A DNA stretch of 20,987 bases from Paenalcaligenes sp021793095 (GTDB lineage: Bacteria; Pseudomonadota; Gammaproteobacteria; Burkholderiales; Burkholderiaceae_B), in assembly GCA_027317645.1 (NCBI GenBank), contig DAHVQS010000036.1:1-20987 (forward strand), in the 5' to 3' direction. The notes beneath the pieces are model-generated. The model did no database searches and was not told the origin of the DNA. It worked only from the letters and a program-made list of their open reading frames with translations. Shown here in pieces: positions 16,745 to 20,987 of this stretch (its first letter is position 1; every line of letters starts with the position of its first letter). Made by a program: the position numbers and the translations under genes.

Positions 16745-17188
16745 TTAGTATTCTTTGTAGGGTAGGAATTTTCCATTCATGGTGATTTTGACGCGATCAC
16801 CTTCGGGGTGTGGCTCTCTTTGGATATCCATATCAAAGTCGATGGCGCTCATGATGCCATCACCAAACTCTTCGTGGATGAGTTCTTTGATGGTGGTGCC
16901 ATAGACATTGACGATCTCATAGAGGCGATAAATGAGTGGGTCAGTGGGTATCTCAGTGGGCAAAGAGCCTTTGTAGGGGACTTGCATTAGCCACTTGCGC
17001 TCGCTGTCGCTCAGATCAAAAATCTGAGCCACCGTGGTGGCTTGTGCTTCTGTGAGTGTCATTTGCCCCAGGCAAGCGGCGGTGACCCATTCTTTGCTCG
17101 CGCCTACCTTTTCAGCGATGTCTTTCCATTGGAGCCCTTTGGCCACTTTTTGGGCGATGATTTTTTCTGTAACTGCAAGACGACTCAT
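16745..17188 (-). CDS. cynS: Cyanate hydratase (cyanase)
   Basis: A 147-residue cytoplasmic enzyme (E. coli CynS is 156). It converts cyanate and bicarbonate to CO2 and carbamate, which decays to ammonia and CO2, so it detoxifies cyanate and can supply nitrogen. The catalytic triad is visible: R88 and E91 in IYRLYE and S114 in FGDGIMSAI, matching E. coli Arg96, Glu99 and Ser122. The N-terminal part (about 5-65) is the helix-turn-helix-like domain of the decamer, and IPTDPLIYR, YGTTIK and the ending GKFLP are signatures. AAGGAG stands 9 nt before the ATG. Neither cynT (carbonic anhydrase) nor cynR is adjacent. The gene ends 18 nt from the bidirectional terminator. The DUF924 gene lies 53 nt upstream on the same strand. 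Confidence 0.97.
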   Translation of the reverse strand: MSRLAVTEKIIAQKVAKGLQWKDIAEKVGASKEWVTAACLGQMTLTEAQATTVAQIFDLSDSERKWLMQVPYKGSLPTEIPTDPLIYRLYEIVNVYGTTIKELIHEEFGDGIMSAIDFDMDIQREPHPEGDRVKITMNGKFLPYKEY

Positions 17189-17241
17189 TGATTGATACTC
17201 CTTTTGTGAGTGAGTAAAACATGCGCTTAGAGCGCCTGGTC

Positions 17242-17790
17242 TTAAAAAGAGGAATGCGGTTCTTTTAAAAACTCGAGCTCTTCTGCGGTGGATTGGCGGC
17301 CTAGGATTTTATTTCGGTGTGGATAACGAGCAAAACGGTCAATAATCACCTTATGACGATACTCGTATTCCAGGGTCTGCTCATCACCTAGCGCCTTAAA
17401 TAATTCGACAGCCACTTCGTGGATAGCACGTGATTCAGAGTGCATATAGGGCATGAGTATAAATTGGCGCTCACGCTGACCAAGCTGAGCGTATTCGGGA
17501 TGTTGCACCGCCTCTTGGGCCAATACTAGGGCCATGCCATCTTGGGCAAATGCGCGCGGGCTGTCGCGCCATACATTGCGTGAAAATTGGTCTAAAACAA
17601 TTATCTCGGCCAATCGACCACGCAATTCAGCGCGCCAAGGGTAGCACTCACCACGCGCGGCCGCCTGGCAAATGGTGCCAAAACGATCCCAAATGAGTTT
17701 GTCAAAATCTGGATTTTTACCAAACCAGTCTTCGGCGGTGCATTCCTCAAACCAAAAGTTATAGACACTTTGCCAGGTCGCTTGGATCAT
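17242..17790 (-). CDS. DUF924 family protein
   Basis: A 182-residue soluble protein. The family wording is clear: FWF near the start followed by WFGKNPDFD, LRGRLAEIIVLDQFSRNVWRD in the middle split by short helices, PYMHSES, and RYPHRNKILGRQST near the end with a final EEFL-like ELEFL. Members are mostly alpha-helical and TPR-like, and no biochemical role is established that I can name. AGAGG stands about 9 nt before the ATG. It lies 53 nt upstream of cynS on the same strand, so the two may share a transcript, but nothing in the protein links it to cyanate. Confidence 0.85.
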   Translation of the reverse strand: MIQATWQSVYNFWFEECTAEDWFGKNPDFDKLIWDRFGTICQAAARGECYPWRAELRGRLAEIIVLDQFSRNVWRDSPRAFAQDGMALVLAQEAVQHPEYAQLGQRERQFILMPYMHSESRAIHEVAVELFKALGDEQTLEYEYRHKVIIDRFARYPHRNKILGRQSTAEELEFLKEPHSSF

Positions 17791-17943
17791 GTTGTAAACC
17801 TCTATAGGCGTTACTGGGAGGGCTCAAAGGTGTTTTGGACCTCAGAGCCATGGCGTCGAGTCATGATGACCCTTAATGCATTCTATCAAAGGCACTTGAG
17901 AAAGGGATGACTTAGGTCAGTCATTCACAGCGTGGTGTATTAC

Positions 17944-18276
17944 TTAGAGTAGACCCAGTAGGTAGAGCAGACCATTTAAACTACCCACGCCAAGCAACAT
18001 CGAGAGCAAGACGTTTTTAAAGCGGATATAACTTAAAAGCACAATGATCAGGGCCAGTACTTGGGCGCTGGCGGGTGCGAGTATGGGGGCCTCGAATTTT
18101 GTAAAGGTGGTTAATACCAAGGCAACCATCACGCAGAGGGGTAAAAAGCGGTTGAGTGCTTGTAATAAAGGGGAGGAGAGCCACTTGCGCGGGATCACTA
18201 TGGGTGCCGCACGGAGGAAAAAAGTAGTGATGGCGGTGCTTATCAGCACAATGAGAAAACTACTATGACTGCTCAT
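17944..18276 (-). CDS. azlD: AzlD-family amino-acid exporter subunit
   Basis: A 110-residue protein with four hydrophobic helices, typical of AzlD/YgaH. RAAPIVIPRKW near residue 23 and the FLPLCVMVALVL stretch are characteristic. AzlD works with AzlC as a two-protein inner-membrane exporter, of branched-chain amino acids such as valine in the E. coli YgaZH pair; the true substrate here is not known. The start lies inside azlC, with a 14-nt overlap, and is preceded by a TAAGGG site about 10 nt upstream, so the two are translationally coupled. A 153-nt gap separates it from the DUF924 gene. Confidence 0.88.
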   Translation of the reverse strand: MSSHSSFLIVLISTAITTFFLRAAPIVIPRKWLSSPLLQALNRFLPLCVMVALVLTTFTKFEAPILAPASAQVLALIIVLLSYIRFKNVLLSMLLGVGSLNGLLYLLGLL

Positions 18277-18949
18277 TTTTTTTAGCCCTTAGCATGATGA
18301 GTGCCGCGCAAACGGTAATGGTGAGCAACAAGGCATAGCTGGGGAACAGTAAATGCATGATCGCAAAGACCGCGATGGCCATGTAAATGGGCCATGCCTG
18401 TTGATTGCTGCTGTATTGCTCATAGGCCAATATGATAAATAAAGCCGTCAGCGCAAAGTCCAAGTTGGGTATGAGCTCAATGAGCTCACCGCCTAGGAGC
18501 AGACCAATTAAAGTGCCCAGGACCCAGCTCAATTGGTTAAAAAAGATAAAAGGCAGCATGATGCGGCGTTGCTCACTACGGCGCAAGGTCATTAATGTGG
18601 AAAAGCTTTCATCGGTCAGGCCAAATAAGCAGTAAGCACGTTGAGCGCGCTTTTTGGGTAGACTTTTTAAAAGCGGCAAGGCATAGAATATATGGCGCAG
18701 ATTGATAATGCTGATGTTGACCCACATCGAGAGCGGGTGAATGGCCTGCGTCAGCATGGGGATTAAGGCAAATTGTGCAGCCCCTGAGTATAGAAAGACA
18801 CTGAGTGCCAGTGCCCACCAAAATGGGAAGCCCGCCGCACGCATCAACACCCCAAAGGCGATGGCAGCAGGTATATAGCCCATGGCAATGGGAATGCTAT
18901 AGCGCAGTGCCCGCATCCAGGCAGGGCGTCGAGAACCAGATTGATGCAT
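18263..18949 (-). CDS. azlC: AzlC-family amino-acid exporter subunit
   Basis: A 228-residue inner-membrane protein with five or more hydrophobic helices. SGAAQFALIPML (about 55-66), NLRHIFYALPLL (about 83-94) and FGLTDESFS (about 109-117) are AzlC signatures. It is the main permease of the AzlCD (YgaZH) exporter. The end overlaps azlD by 14 nt. No strong ribosome binding site is seen before ATG 18949; a second in-frame ATG at residue 12 gives no better site, so the exact start is uncertain by about a dozen residues. The upstream 296 nt are shared with the divergent peroxiredoxin gene. Confidence 0.9.
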   Translation of the reverse strand: MHQSGSRRPAWMRALRYSIPIAMGYIPAAIAFGVLMRAAGFPFWWALALSVFLYSGAAQFALIPMLTQAIHPLSMWVNISIINLRHIFYALPLLKSLPKKRAQRAYCLFGLTDESFSTLMTLRRSEQRRIMLPFIFFNQLSWVLGTLIGLLLGGELIELIPNLDFALTALFIILAYEQYSSNQQAWPIYMAIAVFAIMHLLFPSYALLLTITVCAALIMLRAKKNEQS

Positions 18950-19245
18950 GTGGCAAAACAGTAATCAAAGAATAGGGATCCCAAAGGCGGTCATCAACGG
19001 GTCGTCCTCTCCGTGATGGCCACCAGAAAAACGCCCAATTTTAGCTTCTTTCCCCAGTGATTGCTAACCACAGCAAAAAGTGATGCCGCCCACGTGTCGT
19101 GGCTGTATGAGGGCGTGTCCCTATGATTCTATTTGGTTAATAACATATAACTAAGTGCATGGTTTGTCTCTGGGTGCTTTGTGCTAGCATTAAAGTGATC
19201 AGTCCCGCATCTGAGCGCTTAAAAATATTTATTGTGGAGAGAGTA
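18950..19245. other. Divergent intergenic region, azlC / peroxiredoxin
   Basis: 296 nt with no credible gene. Two small dyads are seen: TTGCT-aaccac-AGCAA (19061-19076) and CCACG-tgt-CGTGG (19090-19102). An extended -10-like TGCTAGCAT (19182-19190) lies 56 nt before the peroxiredoxin ATG, with TTGTCT (19164-19169) as a rather close -35. Promoter assignment is tentative. Confidence 0.4.
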
Positions 19246-19896
19246 ATGTCCCTTAGATTAAATGACCAGGCACCTAATTTCACCGCCCAAACCACCGCCG
19301 GTGAAATTGATTTTCATGAGTGGATTGGCGATAGCTATGCCATTTTGTTTTCCCACCCTAAGGATTTCACCCCCGTATGCACCACCGAGTTTGGGGCGGT
19401 CGCCCGTTTGGTGCCCGAGTTCCAAAAACGCAATACCAAGGTGATTGGTGTGTCCGTGGATGATGTCGATGATCACCAAAAGTGGATCCGTGATATCGAG
19501 GCCTTTGCTGGTTCGCAGGCTGATTTCCCTATCATTGACGACACCACTTTGACCGTTGCAAAGCTGTATGGCATGTTGCCAGCCGATGCTTATCTGCCCG
19601 ATGGCCGTACGGCTGCCGACAGTGCCACTGTCCGTACCGTATTCATTATTGGTCCTGACAAGAAAATTCGTCTGACCATGAATTATCCTATGTCTGTAGG
19701 GCGTAATTTTGCTGAAATTATCCGTGCACTAGATGCCATCCAGGCCACCGATGGTGCCCCCTTGGCAACACCGGCAGACTGGAACCCTGGTGAGGATGTA
19801 ATTGTTGCCCTGAGTCTGGATGATGCTGCTGCGCGTGAACAGTACGGTGAAATTGATGTCCGTTTGCCTTATTTGCGTTTTACCAAATGCCCATAA
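19246..19896 (+). CDS. 1-Cys peroxiredoxin (Prx6 subfamily)
   Basis: A 216-residue cytoplasmic peroxidase that reduces H2O2 and organic hydroperoxides. The peroxidatic Cys45 is in FTPVCTTE (41-48) after SHPKD, and the C-terminal domain ends PYLRFTKC, both typical of the Prx6 group. Length fits the family. The start is ATG 19246, preceded by GGAGAGAG about 5-9 nt upstream; an upstream ATG at 19159 would add 29 residues with no family match and is rejected. A second Cys near the C-terminus (KCP) is not at a known resolving position. The electron donor cannot be told from sequence. The terminator at 19986-20020 follows. Confidence 0.93.
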   Translation: MSLRLNDQAPNFTAQTTAGEIDFHEWIGDSYAILFSHPKDFTPVCTTEFGAVARLVPEFQKRNTKVIGVSVDDVDDHQKWIRDIEAFAGSQADFPIIDDTTLTVAKLYGMLPADAYLPDGRTAADSATVRTVFIIGPDKKIRLTMNYPMSVGRNFAEIIRALDAIQATDGAPLATPADWNPGEDVIVALSLDDAAAREQYGEIDVRLPYLRFTKCP

Positions 19897-19985
19897 ACAC
19901 GGTGTAGGTCTGTTTCACCAGATCCTGTCAATGGATGGGTGTACAGGCCCAAGGCGCATTGTCAGTATCTAATTGATGAGTATGG

Positions 19986-20020
19986 TTGCCCTCGTTCCTT
20001 GAGCGAGGGCAATTTTTTTT
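19986..20020 (+). terminator. Rho-independent terminator after the peroxiredoxin gene
   Basis: A 9-bp perfect stem TTGCCCTCG/CGAGGGCAA (19986-19994 and 20004-20012) with a 9-nt loop, followed by eight T. It ends 15 nt before the next start codon, so the EamA gene must have its own promoter or be read by leak-through. The rest of the 139-nt gap (19897-20035) shows nothing else. Confidence 0.87.
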
Positions 20021-20035
20021 AAAAGTTTACGCTCC

Positions 20036-20905
20036 ATGTGGATACCCTTTGTTTTTGTTTTTTTATTTTCTACAGGCTTTTCGGCGGCTGAGTTTGGGGT
20101 GAGAGATGCAGGACCCTTTATGTTGTTGCTGATGCGCAGTTTAATGACGATGCCGTTATTGCTCTTATTACTGTTTTTCCGAAAGCAAAAAATGCAATGG
20201 GGTGATGGACGCTCGCGGGCGCAGCAAATGGGGGTAGGGGTCTTATTGCACGGGGCTTATCTGGGCGGTGTGTTTGCAGCGATCCAAGCAGGGATGGCCC
20301 CCGGGGTGACGGCCTTGTTGGTGACCATGCATCCTTTGTTGACCGCGGTATTGGCCAAACCTATTTTTGGCGTGCAATTATCGGTACAGCAATGGCTCAG
20401 TTTTTTGATAGGGGCGATAGGGGCTGCACTGGTCTTGGGCGGTGGGTTGGATGTCTCCACAGATCAGTATCAATTGAGCGGGGTCGGGCTGTTGTGGTGC
20501 TTGGTCTCCTTGGTCGGGATTTCTTTTGCTACTCTGTGGCAAAAGAAAATGGATCAGGCGATGGGACAGGTAGAGGGGCTATTTTTTCAATATTTTGGTG
20601 CTTTTTTTGTGTTTTTGCTGGCCTGCCTTTTCACACAAGATTTCCGAATGCATTCGACCTTGTCCCTCTGGCTGACTTTGGCTTGGTTGGTGCTGGCTAT
20701 TTCCATTGGCGCCATTTGGTTGTTAATGATTATGTTAAAACGTGGTGAGGCACATCAAGTCGCTCGCATGTTTTTTCTGATTCCGCCCTTGGCGGCTGCA
20801 CAGGCGTGGCTCTTATTCGGTGAGCAATGGAATGCGCTCATGCTGGTAGGGGCAGTGCTGGTATTGGGTGGATTGCTATTAGGTCGAGAAAAAAAGGCCG
20901 TATAA
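20036..20905 (+). CDS. EamA-family (DMT superfamily) transporter
   Basis: A 289-residue protein with about ten hydrophobic helices arranged as two EamA repeats (about 1-135 and 150-285). FSTGFSAAEFGVRDAGPFMLLLMRS in outline (small residues in helix 1, then an Arg at the start of helix 2), the GV.ALL..MHPLL.A.LA.P segment and the repeat-2 LFFQYFGAF are family-like. Such proteins export metabolites or amino acids across the inner membrane; the substrate is unknown. No ribosome binding site stands before ATG 20036, and a terminator ends just upstream. The start is therefore open to doubt. A hexanucleotide array begins 5 nt after the stop. Confidence 0.86.
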   Translation: MWIPFVFVFLFSTGFSAAEFGVRDAGPFMLLLMRSLMTMPLLLLLLFFRKQKMQWGDGRSRAQQMGVGVLLHGAYLGGVFAAIQAGMAPGVTALLVTMHPLLTAVLAKPIFGVQLSVQQWLSFLIGAIGAALVLGGGLDVSTDQYQLSGVGLLWCLVSLVGISFATLWQKKMDQAMGQVEGLFFQYFGAFFVFLLACLFTQDFRMHSTLSLWLTLAWLVLAISIGAIWLLMIMLKRGEAHQVARMFFLIPPLAAAQAWLLFGEQWNALMLVGAVLVLGGLLLGREKKAV

Positions 20906-20910
20906 TCGTT

Positions 20911-20987
20911 GCCATAGCCATAGCCATAGCCATAGCCATAGCCATAGCCATAGCCATAGCCATAGCCATAGCCATAGCCATAGCCAT
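20911..20987. repeat. GCCATA hexanucleotide tandem array, cut by the right edge
   Basis: 77 nt of uninterrupted GCCATA, 12 full units and a partial one, running off the window. On the minus strand all three frames are open (Tyr-Gly, Met-Ala or Trp-Leu repeats); on the plus strand two are open. The true length and what lies beyond cannot be seen. Confidence 0.97.

Noticed and set aside
17801..17828. Promoter TTTGAG-16-TATAGA for the DUF924 gene on the minus strand
   Set aside because: The -10 would overlap the gene's own ribosome binding site (AGAGG), leaving no room for a leader that contains it.
19159..19245. ATG 19159 as the peroxiredoxin start
   Set aside because: The added 29 residues do not match the family and overlap the probable promoter; GGAGAGAG favours ATG 19246.

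Overview
This looks like chromosomal DNA of a Gram-negative proteobacterium. The evidence is a cytochrome bd operon with CydX, Tat-exported formate dehydrogenase subunits, an FdhE maturation factor, a YbiO-type mechanosensitive channel and Shine-Dalgarno-led genes. Base composition is moderate. A beta- or gammaproteobacterium is most likely, but I cannot place it further from sequence alone. I see no transposase, integrase, phage gene, tRNA, rRNA or CRISPR array.

Layout. 1-1991 (+): the 3' end of cydA, then cydB and an elongated cydX, making up the cytochrome bd quinol oxidase operon. 2008-5175 (-): a cytoplasmic amidohydrolase downstream of a YjcE-like CPA1 Na+/H+ antiporter. 5402-8992 (+): a long YbiO-type mechanosensitive channel, an MgtC/SapB-family membrane protein and a small single-helix membrane protein. 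9055-10470 (-): a second amidohydrolase, clearly a paralogue of the first but with a Tat signal. 10471-10898: a long leader with direct and inverted repeats. 10899-15506 (+): fdoGHI, a membrane formate dehydrogenase whose catalytic subunit is read through an in-frame TGA as selenocysteine. Then comes a strong terminator and fdhE (15576-16616), followed by a triple 16-bp repeat and a bidirectional terminator. 16745-18949 (-): cyanase, a DUF924 protein and an AzlCD amino-acid exporter. 19246-20905 (+): a 1-Cys peroxiredoxin and an EamA-family transporter. The window ends inside a GCCATA hexanucleotide array.

How it fits together. The respiratory genes pair an electron input (formate oxidised on the periplasmic side, electrons to quinone) with an electron output (cytochrome bd oxidising quinol with O2), which suits micro-oxic respiration. 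Antiporter, mechanosensitive channel and MgtC-like protein deal with ion and osmotic stress. Cyanase and peroxiredoxin are detoxification enzymes.

The most notable points are: (i) a CydX with an extra N-terminal transmembrane helix that resembles E. coli CydH in length and start, so possibly a natural CydH-CydX fusion; (ii) the selenocysteine codon with a SECIS-like hairpin 11 nt downstream; (iii) the pair of amidohydrolases in two compartments; and (iv) the hexanucleotide array at the right edge.
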